Made by a program: the position numbers and the translations under genes. Shown here one piece after another: positions 44,670 to 57,536 of a DNA stretch of 58,349 bases. The notes below the pieces were generated by a model. The model did no database searches and was not told where the DNA came from. It saw nothing but the letters and a program-made list of their open reading frames with translations. The stretch is from Reclinomonas americana ATCC 50394 (lineage: Eukaryota > Jakobida > Jakobea > Jakobida), in assembly GCA_048213135.1 (NCBI GenBank), contig PS015039.1, forward strand, positions 279,619 to 337,967. Direction: 5' to 3'. Positions within the stretch are counted from its first letter, which is position 1. Each line of letters opens with the position of its first letter.

Positions 44670-45766
44670 ATGCTCGTGCGCGCCACTCGTCGCCTTCTTC
44701 TCTCGCTACGATGGGCGTCGTCGACTCCACCAAAGCCCGTCACCTCCCTCGATGCACCTCCAACGCAACATCGCCTGCAGCCGCCCTCTGCGACCTCCGA
44801 TGACGACGATGAGCGATTGGCGCGAGAGTGGTGGGATGCGCAGAGCACGTGGCGCGAGGGCGCTCATGCCGAGCGCAAGTGGGCACAGGCGCTTGACGAT
44901 GCGCATCGCGATGCGCAGGTGAAGAGCAAGTGGAAGGCACCGTGGAAAGGTACGATGTGGTGTCGTCGCCTTAATCCTCCTCAGGCATTGTGCTTATCGT
45001 GCGTTTTTTTTTGCAGATCGGTTGCGGTGGTGGCAGAACGCTGGCGATGGAGACGAGTTCCCGTCGCGAGAGTGGCAGGAGTGGTTCATACGAGCTGGGC
45101 ATGAGGTCGATGAGGAGACGCGGAAACGAGGTGAAACGCATGAGCAGGTGTGTTGTTGTCTTCTCCTTGGCTGTTGTCTTTGAGTGCTGAGTGTGCATCC
45201 TCTGCGTAGGCGATTCAGCGGCTGGGCGAGGTGCAGATCCCAGCTGGAACGCGAGAGCGAGCGGAGCTGGAAAAGTTCACAGATCCGGCGCATCCGTGGT
45301 CGCATGAGGCCGACAAGGAGCGTGAGCGGGAGAGGCGAGCTGGTGAGCGCGGTGGAGTGAGTCGCTGACTGTGACGAGGCGCTGTTTTGACTCTTTCTTG
45401 CTGGGGGCGCAGAGTACATTCAGAAGAATCACCCGCAAGAGTACGATCGAGTGATTCTGGGCGTCACCGACGAGGAGGATCGCTTCCGAAATTCGTTTGA
45501 GGATTTCGAGGAAGACACGCTGCCGCCGATGCAGGGCACTGGCGAGCGAGGCATTGTGGTCATGGTGTTGGTGCGCACACGAGTGGATCTTCTTGTGCAT
45601 CACCGTGCCTGTCCACTAAACAGTGCACCCTCATAACCAGGTGGGAGCAATCGGGGGTGTGATTGCGCTCAATTACTTGGCGCATCGACGAGCCAAGCGG
45701 ATACACGCAGAATTCGACGAGAAGCAGCAGCAGCAGCAGCAAAGCGCACCACCTGCCGTGTCATAA
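44670..45766 (+). CDS. Predicted mitochondrial single-pass membrane protein, unknown family
   Basis: Plus-strand gene of about five exons, ATG 44670 to TAA 45766. The N-terminus MLVRATRRLLLSLRWASSTP is an Arg/Leu/Ser-rich presequence typical of mitochondrial import. A long charged, Trp-rich soluble part follows (LRWWQNAGDGDEFPSREWQE; FTDPAHPWSHEADKER; EYIQKNHPQEYDRVILGVTD). Near the C-terminus is one hydrophobic helix (GIVVMVLVGAIGGVIALNYL), then HRRAKRIHAEFDEK and a polyQ run. The layout suggests an inner-membrane accessory or assembly protein, but I do not recognise it and assign no function. Confidence 0.6.
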
Positions 45767-45792
45767 TATAGGCAGTGATTATTATTGTCGCG

Positions 45793-48700
45793 CTACTTCA
45801 AGTCGGCCGGAGGCGCGCGTGACAGAATCCAGCGCGACAGGGATTTCGACAGATCGTCCCCGATCACCCACTCCAGGCCATTGGGTTGCAGATGCGGGCG
45901 GCCGCCACCACCGCCCCCACCTCGCTGGCCGCCTCCACCGCCGCGCCATTTCCCGCCGCGCCATACGCCACCTGTGGCCGTGTCTTGTTGCGAGCGCAGA
46001 GCAAAGGCCACAAACTGCGCCGTGTACAGATCGACGCCTGGCGAGGTGGTGCCGAGCACGTCCACCTCGACAGCAAAATTGGTCTCATCCACGCACTGCG
46101 CCCACTGATCGCCACTCCATGGCATCGGGCGGTGGAAGAACGGATCGCCCGGCAGCATCAGCCCCTCGACAAACATGGACACCTGCATAGCGAGTGCCTC
46201 CATGGCCATGGCTACTGTCGTCATGTCTGCCGCCTGAATGCGGTCCTTGGTAGACGAGTCTCCTTTGCTGGCTGCAGCAGCCACCCTCCACTCGCCGCTG
46301 TCAACTGCTGCCGACGACGACGACGACCCGCGGCCACCACCGCGACCACGACCACCTCCACGACCACCGCGAGCCGAAGCCGGACGGGAAGCGGATCCGG
46401 GCGCAGCCACGGTGCTCCACTCGGTTGCATCGCTGGCAGGAGCCGGAGCCGGAGCCGGAGCAGCGGCGCTTGCTGGACGCTGTGCGTTCGATGGCGGGGG
46501 TGGAGCAATGTCTCTGCTCGACCGATATATTGATGAGGAGGAGGGGATTGCGATCAACGACAACAGTGTGGGTGAGACGCACGGTCGGATGCGATGCAGC
46601 ACGTCCTCGAGGTTGTATGGCTCTGTGTCGGGGTACTGCGGGCGAGTCTGCAGCACTCGGTCGCAGTACTTGAGCAGTGCCCACACAATCGACAGCTTCG
46701 GTCGCATCAGCGGCATGGTGAGGCACAATCGCACACACAGCAGCACCAGAAGGTCCTCCATCATGGCGGTCGACTCCAATCGTGAGTACACCTCCGCGGT
46801 GAGCTGGACATCGCCGCCTGCCGCCCCATGCAGGATCCACCACAAGCATGCCCATCTGTGCATCAACAGCGCACGAAGAATAAGTCGTGGGGTGAGCAGG
46901 CACTCCAACTCGTCGCACGCACCGATCGGCAACCGGCCGGCGCAGCAGGCCCACTACGTCGCGCACTTCAAGTGCGAAGCCTGTGCGTGGAGCTGCAGCG
47001 ACCTTGTTCCCCTGGTAGACGTCGTACGACACGGCCAATTCGGTGACAGCTGCAGCAGCGACAGCAGCAGGTTGTCAGCCAGCCACACAAGGATGAAGAT
47101 GTCATTGTGCACGTACCCGAGTCAACTCCGCAGACAATAGAGTAGAAGCGCTTCCTCAGCGGCACAAAGCGGTTGAATAGCAGACCATTCTTGCGCGACT
47201 CAAAAAGAAGCGGTGACCACCATTCACGCTCGCCGAGTACTGCGCGAGCAGTGAGTATCACAACGGCCACAACAATCAACCAAGAGGCGACGACTGACAA
47301 ACCAGAAATCAATCGTGGCGACACTTTGGCCGTCTCGTAGCACTCCACCAATCGTTCAATCAACTCCGCTCGGCCCTCCTCGTCAGCACCACCGCATGTC
47401 GCCAGACCGCTAGACAAAACTCGGCGCATCTCCGTGTGCGTCTCCTCCAGTTGCGTAATGTCGTACTGATTGCGCGACGTCAAAATCATCTCTGCCCCGC
47501 ACCAGCGATAAGCAACTCGTGCCCGACTCTGCGTGTGCGCGTGCACAAGCGTACCCATGTTTCGCGCGTTGGCCAGATCACCGAGCACAAGGCGCAGAAA
47601 CTTTTCAGGATCACCCTCGTACAACTCGGCAATGCGAGCCGCCGACTCGCGCAGCTGATTGGCGACCCTACGAACATGGGTGGGTCGCGAGACGACGAGA
47701 TGACGAATGTCACACACAGGATGGCGCCGCACCTGGAACCGGGGCCTCGGGATTCGTTAAACAGCCGATCCTGGATGCGCTGTTGCAGTCGTTTGTCGAT
47801 GCGATCGTTGCCGACGAGCGCGGCGAGCATCAACAGCTCCTGCGTGCACACACAGTACACGAGTGAGGAAAAGCTGCGCGGCACACGATACATCACTCGG
47901 ACGAAACCTCCACGGATGCAAGTCCCAGTCGTTCGAGTGTGAACGCGGTGGTGAAGCGCCAACACACCAGTTCACCCTGCGTGCCGACAGCCAGCGAGTC
48001 AATCGGGATGAACCCGGCGGTCTGCATGATCAGAAAGTCCGAGTCGTTGCCCACGACACCAAAGGCACCGATCCTGCAAGCAGCAGATGAGTGGCGAATG
48101 GAGCAACTCCTTGACGTTCCCCCGCATGCACGCAACTCGACAGCGTACTTGGCCACCAGAGCGTCGGCCTCATACGCCGCCTGCACGACTTGCACGCCGC
48201 ACTCGATGAATGCGTGGATGCATTCCAGCTACAATGCCAGGAAGTGGTACTGAGAAGCTGGACGAAAAGAGCGACAGGCATGGACAGAAGACAAACCAGC
48301 ATGCAGCAAGGAGGCACAAACTTGTCAGTGCGCGGCATGAGGCCACGCACATGCAAATCCTCTGCAGCCTCGCATGCTTTCTCATACGTCGCCTGTCGTC
48401 GACTGATTCCCGTGGCAATCTGAACAACAACAACAGCATTCAGTGGCGCAAGGCGACTGACCGACTTGCGAGTGAGCAAGAGACCTTCTCGTGCGGAGTC
48501 ATTCCATCAAAGAAGACCACCATCTCGACTCCACCATCGCGCACAATCTGCACCAATGATCGCACGCGTTCTCTCAGTCTCGCATACTCGCCACCATACG
48601 CGAATGACAGAGGTCCACTGGTGCACAAGCGTGAGATGAGATGAGACAATGGAGAGGAGAGAGAGAGACGCACACATCGCTGCCTGCTGCACTGGGGAAC

Positions 48701-48890
48701 TATGTGCACACAATGAGTGAGTGAGTTAGAGAGAGACTTGCAGGTGTGCTCTCACCACTCCACAAGTGTACAGCCAAAACGCCAGCCCAGTTCCGTCCAC
48801 TGCGAGTGTGGAGCCTGGAGGCACCACTACGCGCACACGATCAGGCTGCACGTCGCGACAGACGACATTCAGCAGGCCCGGAACTCCCAT
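45793..48890 (-). CDS. Asteroid/FAM120-like XPG-family nuclease with RGG tail
   Basis: Minus-strand gene ending at 45793. ATG 48890 is chosen because XPG-family enzymes begin MG(V/I) (here MGVPGLLNVVCRDV); an upstream in-frame extension exists but would bury this Gly. Acidic active-site positions are present: LAVDGTGLAF, MVVFFDGM, YEADALVAKYA, VVGNDSDFLI and ALVGNDRID, matching the D, D, E-x-D, D-x-D and D of FEN1/XPG. The insertions and C-terminal half resemble Asteroid (ASTE1)/FAM120 proteins more than FEN1. The C-terminus has a run of RGGRGGGRGRGGGRG and poly-Ser, typical of RNA binding, then a Gly-rich stretch and WVIGDDLSKSLSRWIL. Likely a structure-specific nuclease or RNA-binding relative. 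The intron after AKYAVE uses a GTTGCG donor. Confidence 0.65.
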
Positions 48891-49213
48891 CAAACACAAA
48901 CTGGAAGACGGAGGGCAAACAATGTTCCGATTGTCCTCTTTGTGAAAAAGCATGGACCCGAGAGTGCACTACCCAGCTCTATGCCTTATGTACAATTATA
49001 GATGCCGATTCTGCGGAGAGAAAGAGAGAGAGAAGAGCAAGTGGCTCGACGTCGGAAGTCGACGTCGCGGATACCTCCACACCTGGCATACCAACGCCCT
49101 CGTGTCTCGTTCGCGACACCATTGCTCATTACACTGGAGCATACCACGGAGCAGCAATGCACAGCAGCTTCTCAACTTCGCACATACTTTCCCGCCATTT
49201 CTCATCTGATCAT
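48891..49213. promoter_or_regulatory. Divergent spacer between Asteroid-like and FkbM genes
   Basis: A 323-bp head-to-head interval. It must contain both promoters and leaders. A short GA-rich run lies near 49018-49035; nothing else stands out. Confidence 0.4.
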
Positions 49214-51316
49214 ATGCGACGCGCGCGGGTTGTTCTTCCGGTGCTCGTTGTCTGCTCATTGCTGCTGGTGTGCGCTGTGTCACTGGTCACTGCCACTGAA
49301 GAGAGTGCATACCCCGCATATGCTGCTCGCTGGTCAGTCACTTCTGCTCTCTCTGTCTCTCCCACGCACACTCTCACTCTCTTGTGTCGCAGGCGCTTTG
49401 ACACGACCTTCTCTGTGCGCGATGTGGTGAATGGGCAACCGACGACCATCCGCGGCAGTGTGACTCTGCGAGAAGGCGATCAGATTGATGAGGTGGTCGA
49501 GCGAGCGATGCGCGACAAGTCGGTTCCGCAGCGCTTGTCGTGGGTTCCGTCCATGGTATACCGCGATTCGTCGCGCTTGCTCACGGCCAGTCGCAAGAAG
49601 GCAGCTGCTGCTCGTGTGCTGGAAGTTGCGTTGAATCGGGGGGAAGAGAGCCGAGCCTGTGACAGTAGCTGACGGTGCTTGCAGAGCAATGAGCAGGCGA
49701 CTGCGGGGCTTGGTGGGCACACAGAGTCGGTGCTGCGGTCGCGTGGTGTTCACGAGCTGACGGGTGATGCGAGGGCGCAGTGGGCGGCGGATTACGAGAT
49801 CATGGGCGTTGAGTGATGTGATCCGAGGCTCTCTGTGGTCGCTGCTGTGCTGACGATGGCGCGCGCACACAGAGACCGCTGATGCAGACGACAATCACCA
49901 AGACGCAGCCGCCACTGATCCTGTCGGTGATGCACAACGAGCAGACAGTGGTGTGTTATCATACATGTGTGTTCGTGTGGGGTTGTCTGCGGCAACTGAT
50001 TGTCGCTGCGCGTGTGTGTGCAGATGTTGTTGCGAAGCGGATTGTGGGCGCAAACCGAGACCGCCGTGTTCCACCGCATCTTGCACGAGCGCTGCAAGCA
50101 GCAGCCGGCACCACTTGTCATCGACGTTGGCGTTGCGTGCACTGGCATGCTGTCGTTGTTGTGTGCTTCGATGATGTTCACTGCGGGGTTTGTGCAGGCC
50201 AACTTTGGTTACTTTGGACTGATGGCGGCCTCGCTCGGCTGCCGTGCGTGGCTGTTCGAGCCGATTCCCTCGCTGGCGTCACTAATCCGCTTCAACGCCG
50301 CCCTCAACGGTCTCGAGGGACTCGTGCGCGTGTTTGAGAACCCCGTGATGAGCAAGAGCGGCACGCCGTATGTTCTCATCACCGAGGTACGATGGTTGCG
50401 AGACTGCATGTGTGTGTTCACGTCCAACGACTCATTCCATCGCGTGTGTTAGACATTCATGGGCAGTGCTGTGCGCCCAGCTGACGCTGGCGAAGAGCCC
50501 GACATCGAGTCGGTGGCACTGGAGGATTTGATCGACGAGGACGTGCTGCTGATCAAGATCGATGTCGAAGGCCTGCAGCAGGAGGTGTTGCAGGGAATGG
50601 AGGGCCTGTTTGCCAAGCACCGCGTTCACAACGTGGTCATTGAGATTCTTCCGGAGCACGTGGTACGTGTGCTGTGCTTCCTTTCGCAATCATTCTATCA
50701 TCGCGTCCTCATATGAGTCGATACAGGTGCCGGTGGCTCGACGCACGCCACAACGCGACTCCATTGAGTGGCTGTGGACACACTTTGAGAAGCAGGGTGC
50801 TGTGCGAGCCGTCAACTGGCGCGAGGAGTATCTCACGCGTATTCCGCCCACGTTTGACTTTGACCCCAAGGTATGTGTGTCTCTGTCTCTCCTGGATTGC
50901 CAAGTATCTCTGTCTAACTGATTACTGGGTGCAGAATCAATGCAACGTTGCGCACCGAGCACGTCCCGATCTCACACACGTCCCTGGTTCGTAAACTGAT
51001 TGACTGCCATTTCCTCCCACAGATGGTGGAAATGGAGCGTTCGTGGAGTCACGTGACGCAACCAGAGGTGTGGTTTACCTCCGACGTGGAGGAGATTGAG
51101 CGCCTCGGCAAGCCCAAGTCCCCGCTGCCGGCTGGCGAAGACGCCGATCTGAATCCCGACTGCTTCTTCCGCCAGCACCAGCTGTATCGGTTGCGTGCGA
51201 GCAGCAGGGCGCGCACAGAGAGAGAGAGCGCGCGTGTCCGTTCTCACTTCATCACATCACATGTCTGCAGATATCCCTACTTTGAGGCCGATTACTGGAA
51301 GTCTCTGACGGCTTGA
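49214..51316 (+). CDS. FkbM-family methyltransferase, ER-targeted or type II membrane
   Basis: Plus-strand gene. ATG 49214 opens a basic then hydrophobic leader (MRRARVVLPVLVVCSLLLVC), followed by an unrecognised stretch (FDTTFSVRDVVNGQPTT; LSWVPSMVYRDSSRLL). The FkbM core has the SAM-binding motif VIDVGANFGYFGLMAASLG, WLFEPIPSLASLIRFNAALN, and IKIDVEGLQQEVLQGMEG. The tail reads WVxxVTQPEVWFTSDVEEIE-like residues (SWSHVTQPEVWFTSD) and YPYFEADYWKSL, stop 51316. FkbM enzymes O-methylate sugars or other small groups; the substrate is unknown here. Joining the leader to the core depends on the exon near 49872-49925: a TGA at 49814 would end a separate short gene if that splice is wrong. Introns at 49625 and 50132 have GTTGCG donors. 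Confidence 0.65.
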
Positions 51317-51395
51317 TTCTCTCTCACGGTACCAGACGAGAAAAAGAATCAGTTAACATTTAATACTTAGATTGGGCGATTGTGGGTGGCGGGTG

Positions 51396-54300
51396 TCACA
51401 CTCGCTGATCTTTCGGCGGTAGCGAGGCGTGCCACAGACTCTCGAACTCGGTCTGTGCACACGCGAATGGCGCACTCAGAACACAATCAAGTGCAACCAC
51501 AGCGACGAGCTGGCGACTTACCCGCCGCGATTTGTAACACTTGGCCGGCACGGGTGCGTTGCTGACAGTCTCGGCGGCGTCGAGCTCCTCCAGGTCGAGC
51601 AGCGAGTCGAGTTCTTCGTGCTTATTCGGTGCGCAACAACAACAGCACGAACAGCACTTGCCAGCACCGGAGATGGCGAAACGGTCCTTGAGGGGATCGT
51701 GCATGGCGCCGGTGGTGTGTCGCACAGCGGGGATGGTGATCTGCCGTCGAGTCAACAAAGAGACGGAGAGAAACGAAAAAGGTGAGAGGGAATCCACAGC
51801 ACCTCGTCGAGAATGCCTGCAGCAGCAAGGCGGTCGGTGCCACCGTAGGAGCTGGTGTATGCCGACGAGGACAGGACGGTGCGTCCACTTGGCGCAACCA
51901 CCGAGCTACCGTCATGATGGATGTGCTTTGGGCGGACCTTTGCCTTCTCGCGCACCTTGCCGCGACTAGAGCAGCAGCATTTGCAGCGTGGCAGCAGTCG
52001 CTTCCAGCACGCCAGCGGGACCAGTAGCCATTCGCAGCCAATGTGGACGAGCAGATTCACCAAGGCAACGCCCAGCATGATCAGACGGAAACGCAGCGGC
52101 ATGTTATCCAGCTGCATAATGTTGTAGATCACGGGCTTATCGGTGCCGAATGTCATGTACACACACAGGCCGAGATTCGCCAGCAGCGACACGACCAGCA
52201 GCACTGTGAATCATCAAGTGAGGTTAAGGGAGAGAGTACAACTCGGTGAAGATGCATTGGCGACGACAACATACGATTGGTGTACAGAGGACGCCGATAC
52301 GGTCGCCCAGAGTTGAAGGCAAGTGCTGTCCACAGGTACTGGTAATTCGCAATGACAACTGTTGGCGAGGCAGAATACGTGAGTGGACGGAAGACGGCAC
52401 TCAAAGCGAAAGTGAGAGAGCACGCACAGATGCTGGTGGTTTCGTAGCACACAATGTTGGGACTGTGCGGATCGGGGATTAGTGGATGGAACCTGCATGC
52501 ATGCAACACAAATGTGTGAGAAGGTTGGTTGTGCGGCGATGACGAGACGCCAACATGCGCACCACGACTGTGTCCGCAGATAGAACCAGATGAGCAGCTG
52601 TGAGGAGAAGCACACATGCACGTGAGGTAACGTGCATTAGCAAGCAAGGTCCCATCGATCGCCACCAACCTGGAAGCCAAGAGAGGCCAAGATTTGACCG
52701 AAAAGCGACACCATGATCTTGCGTGAAATGAGCGAACCCGGGGGCCTCTTCCGATCCAGCGTTGGATATGCGTGTGTGTAGCCCACTGCATGTCAAGTGT
52801 GAGTGAAATATGCCACGCAAGGCGACCGAAAAGGACGATCCGCAACTTGCCAGGGTGACGGGAAGTACCAGAATGAGGTCTGCAGCAGACGGCTTAGCAA
52901 AGAAGCAACGCGGTGAGCACAAATGCGTCACGCGACTCACCAATGTAGCTGCATCGGTACAGAAAGCACATAAAACAGATGAGTGATTCTCTTACCCGAG
53001 CACGATTGCAAATATGGGCGATGGCACGCAACAAGAACTGCCAGTTGCCCAGGTTGCTGTACGTGCACACGTACACGAGACTCAATAATGGCAACAGACA
53101 ACTTCCGGAACGAGATACAAGCACACTCACCTGTTGATGTGGTACAGCGCCATTACCGAGATGAACTGCACATGCAAAGATTATCATCAATATATCATTC
53201 ACAGGAAACGATTGTTGCACACACACCTGGATCATCGAGTACAGCGCCATGTACTGCAATACGCCCACAGGGTGAGCGTACAATAACTTTCATGAGTTCG
53301 CGTGAAACACACGCACTGACCTTGAACAATGAGAACGAAGTCACCAGTGCCGCACGGCCCTCGCGCAACAGGGTGATCACGGAGCCGACTGAATTGAGCT
53401 TGGACGTGAACGGTGCCGCAATCGAGGCCTCGGCTTCCGACAGCGACACTCCCACCTGCATGGAGTAACTTCAACCACAACGCACGAGGATTATGGCAGC
53501 GTCTCCCATTCTCTCCCCACGCACGTGAGCAGCCTTGAGTGCTCCGCAATCGTTGGCACCATCTCCGCACATGCACGACACATAGCCCATTTCCGTGAAA
53601 CGCTCCATGAGGCGAGACTTGTGTTGTGGACTCATGCGAGCAAACACCGGAGTGCCGGCCAGCATGCGTTGGAAGAGTGCGCACGGACGGTCGGCTGTGT
53701 GATCCTTCTCGAGCAGCTCGAATGCACGACCCGTCACCGCGAGCTCAAACTCGCCAACCGGCCGTGAAGGCTGCACCAGAGCGGAAGCATTAATTTCGGA
53801 TAGAGGTGGAGAGACAGGAGGAGCACCGGCGACGCACCACAAGCGTTTCGGGGTCGAGCGTCACTCGCGGGTCGCGGGCATCTCTCCACTCGACACGTGC
53901 TCGACCACCTCCAGCACTCTCGACGCGATCGCAGATGAATGTGCGGCGCGATTCCTGCAAGATGTGGCAGTCCTTGGCTACCTTGACAGCCGTAAGCATG
54001 TTGTCGCCTGTGCCACACACACTTGGTGAGTTCTTCGTTGCGACGGCTCTCGTCACAGTCCGCTGCTTCTCACCAGTGACCATGACCACACGAAGACCAG
54101 CATCGAGCAGCGCCTGAATGTGACCACTCGTGTCGGGCTTCAGTCGATTCTGCATGACCACCAATCCCAGGAAGACAATGTCGCGTTCCAGCGTTTCTCT
54201 GCGAGACAGTCAGACTCAACAACACACCTGATGTCTTGCAGTGACCCACCTCTGCACTGAATCGGGGGCGACGGTTGTGTTGTCCAACTGACGCATACCA

Positions 54301-57300
54301 TACGCAAGCACGCGGAAGCCACAGCTAGTGTATGCGTCGAGAATGTCGTTAAAGTCCGCCGGCACTGCACATTGGCGTGTCAGACTGATTGATGGGAAAC
54401 TGCAGTTCTGTCACGCACATACACACCAGTCTCTGGGCGTGCAAGCTCCTGCAGTCGCTCGGGCGAGCCTTTGATGTAGAGAACAGAATCCTGACTGTCC
54501 GACATGGCGCGAGTGAGCACGCTCATGCGCTGCAAGTGACTGGAGAAGTCGAAGCGTCGCAGCACGCCGATTCCATGCTGGTGGGCAGTGAGACGACACT
54601 GACGGAGGGCAGAATGGAACGTGTATGCCTCACCTCGACAGATTCGCGTGGCCCGTGAATGACAGCACGCACATGCTGATCGTGGACGTGACCTGAATGG
54701 AACTCTTCCATCACGTATTCCGTGCTGGCAAAGATCTTTTGCTCCAGCGGATCGCCAATCAGATCGCCGTTGACGTAGGTGAGGCCGTGGCACACGGCCA
54801 TGGCGCGCTCCAACAGATGCGGTTGGCGAATGGCCGCCAGTGACGGGAGGTGTTCGCCAAACGCGGCGTGCCTGTAGCGCGACGATGAGAAGCTTGTAAC
54901 TGGGTACACAATCGTGTTCAAGAGATAAAGATGCACCTGCCACTGGCCAGATGGACACAGCGCACGGCGGCCACATCGAGACCCTCTTCTGTCAGTGTTC
55001 CGGTCTTGTCAAAGCAGCAAATGTTGACCTTGCCTGCCACGTTGACTCTGCGCAAGGGAGGAAAAAGACAGGTCAGTGTGCTTTGGTGACGATCTTATCA
55101 GCAACAACAGACAATCACCTCGGCGGACTGATGCAGAAGATTTGCTTCTTCTTCAGGCGACTGATGGCAAACATGGTGCCGACCGTCATGGCCACCTGCA
55201 TCAAACGCGTCACAATCCCAGTGCGCGCGACAGCTCACACGTGCATGCAACCGTGAATGCTCACCGGCAACGCTGGCGGAACCACCACTGTCACCAGATC
55301 GGCACAGCGCAGGAGGATCTCAGTCACTGGCACACCGCGCTGGATGAAGCCAATGAGACTGATGCCGAAGCCCAGAAGTGCTGCGCGAACAGCGTAAGCA
55401 TACACGTGTTGACGCATCTTCAAGACACGACCACACACCGATGCAAGCCAGAACTCCAATGAAGCGCCAGCCGTCCTGGTAGAAGCGGAACGAAGTCGGC
55501 TTGGGGAACAAGATAGAGCGAACGAGCTTGCCCTTGGAAGTGGAGAAACCGGTGCGACACACAAACGCCGACACGCGGGCGGCGTGATACTTGCGCGTCT
55601 GGATGACGACGGTGCCGGCGTACAGCGTCTGCTTCTTGTCCTCCTCCACCAAGTAGAGCTGCGCTGGTGCGGAATTCGTCGGCAGCGGAGTCTTGATCAC
55701 GGGAATCGACTCGCCTGTTGAAGAAGTGAGTGACGACGCGGTGCACTATACATGCACAGAAAACATTCTGTTTCCCAACATACCAGTGAGTGAACTCTCG
55801 TTCACCACCACTTGGCCACTGTGCATGAAAGAGAGTGCATCAGTGGCGCATCACAAATTGACGACGCACTTGCGAGAGAGTGTTAACCTGAGCAGAACAA
55901 CGTCGCACGGCATGTACATGTTGTCGTGCAACTCGATGAGATCGCCAGGCACGAGCGTGAGTGAGGACACCTCCATCCCTGCCGTGTACGGTGCATGTCA
56001 GCTCACTGGCACGAGAAGACACAAAGCAAGTATACGCAACACTGTCCACCGCGGTACACGGTCACTGTGCACTCGTGTCGGGCCATTTGCCGCAGATTGA
56101 TGAAATTGCGACGTGTGTCGATCAGGGAAATGACAGCAGACAGGGTGGCCACAGCGAGAATCGCCATGGCATACTGCGATAAGGACCGGGAGCATGAGAA
56201 AGCTGACAAACAGTGAAGGCAGCAGAAGCGACGCGCACCGGAACGTACTGGTCGAGCGACCACACCACCACACTCCAGATTTGAAACACTGCGCCATGTC
56301 AACGACGAGTGTTAGTCGGCAGTCTGCACGCACAACAGAGAAGCATCGGCTGCACCGTAGAACGGATGGAGAATCTCGTCAATCAGCAAGAGGAGCCAGT
56401 TCTTGACCTTGATGTCGATCACATTCTCGCCAAACGCCACCAGCGCCTGTCGCCACTGCTGCGTACCCAGCCCTCGTGCATACCGCTCATGAAGGGTGCC
56501 GTATGGCAGAGCCGACTCAAAGCTGCAGCCGGTGTGAGCACGCAAACATGGAGTGGATTAGTTGAGCTGTCGACGCAACTGTCGCTGCTCAAACGCGTCG
56601 CGGGCGCGATTGTAAAAGAAACGCGCGCAGCGGAACTCAAACATGCGCACAGTCTCCGCGTCTCCATCATCCTCATCGTCCACAACACGCAGCGGAATGC
56701 GCAGCGGCTGAACCGAACACAGTTGCCACTCGTGATTAACATCCTGCACGCGCGTAACGAATCGCTCAACACGGTGACCCAGCGACCACAACGGATGCAC
56801 CACCTCACGCCAACAGGCGCACCATAATCAACACCGCCGTGGCCTTGGAGAACGGACACCGCACATGCGTCAGTGTCACAAACAATCTCGGAATCCAGTG
56901 CGACAGCAGCAGCAGTATGCCACACGTGCACAGCGACAGCAGCACAAAGAGAGCGGTCAGACACCACGATCGCCGGTATCCAAGTGCTTGCCGCACCAAC
57001 TGTGTGCGAGAGCATGCATCAGAGTTTGACGGCGGAACAATGCATGCACTGCTGCAGTCACACTCACCAAAATCTCGTCGTCTTCCGTCATGCGGGCTGC
57101 AGCAGCTGCGGCCGCGGCGGCAGGCGGAAGAGCATAGGCACTCCATGCACCTGATTCGCCTACTGGCGACGCGCGACCTGCATGTGAGTGTGAATGCATG
57201 TGAGACGTTTCTCGTGACATCTGCGTTTGGCTGTTCGCGTGATGCGCACCAGTGCCGAGATCGCAGGTGCCTTCGTCATCGTCGTCGCCGCCGTCATCGT

Positions 57301-57532
57301 CGTCGTAGTCGTCGGGTCCGCGATTCAGCAGAAACGGCGCGACATCATCATCGGCGTCGGTGCGCACTGTTTGGCGTTCAGTGAGTGCTGCGCTGTGTGG
57401 AAGAGGGGAGACACTGTGTTGACATGCACACACACGCATGAACACCACGCACCGCGTCGGCTCATGAGAGGAAGAATGGACGGAGAAAGGACACCGACGA
57501 GGACGGACAACTGTTGTGTGTTTCTCATTCAT
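51396..57532 (-). CDS. P5B-type cation-transporting ATPase (ATP13A family)
   Basis: Minus-strand gene of many exons ending at TGA 51396. P5B ATPases sit in endo-lysosomal membranes and, in animals, export polyamines. All catalytic motifs are intact: [27 protein letters not shown] (PPALP is the P5B signature), [76 protein letters not shown] and later hydrophobic exons give the usual membrane segments, with a long set of C-terminal helices ([20 protein letters not shown]). Two Cys clusters ([22 protein letters not shown]) lie in the cytosolic tail. The start is uncertain: ATG 57532 would leave only 4 bp to the upstream gene's stop codon. An N-terminal acidic and Ala-rich stretch precedes the first helix. 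Confidence 0.88.
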
Positions 57533-57536
57533 TCAT

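Noticed and set aside
49700-49816. TGA at 49814 as the end of a short separate gene
   Set aside because: A GTGATG donor sits just before it and downstream exons splice in phase into the FkbM core. The alternative stays open and is reflected in the lower confidence.
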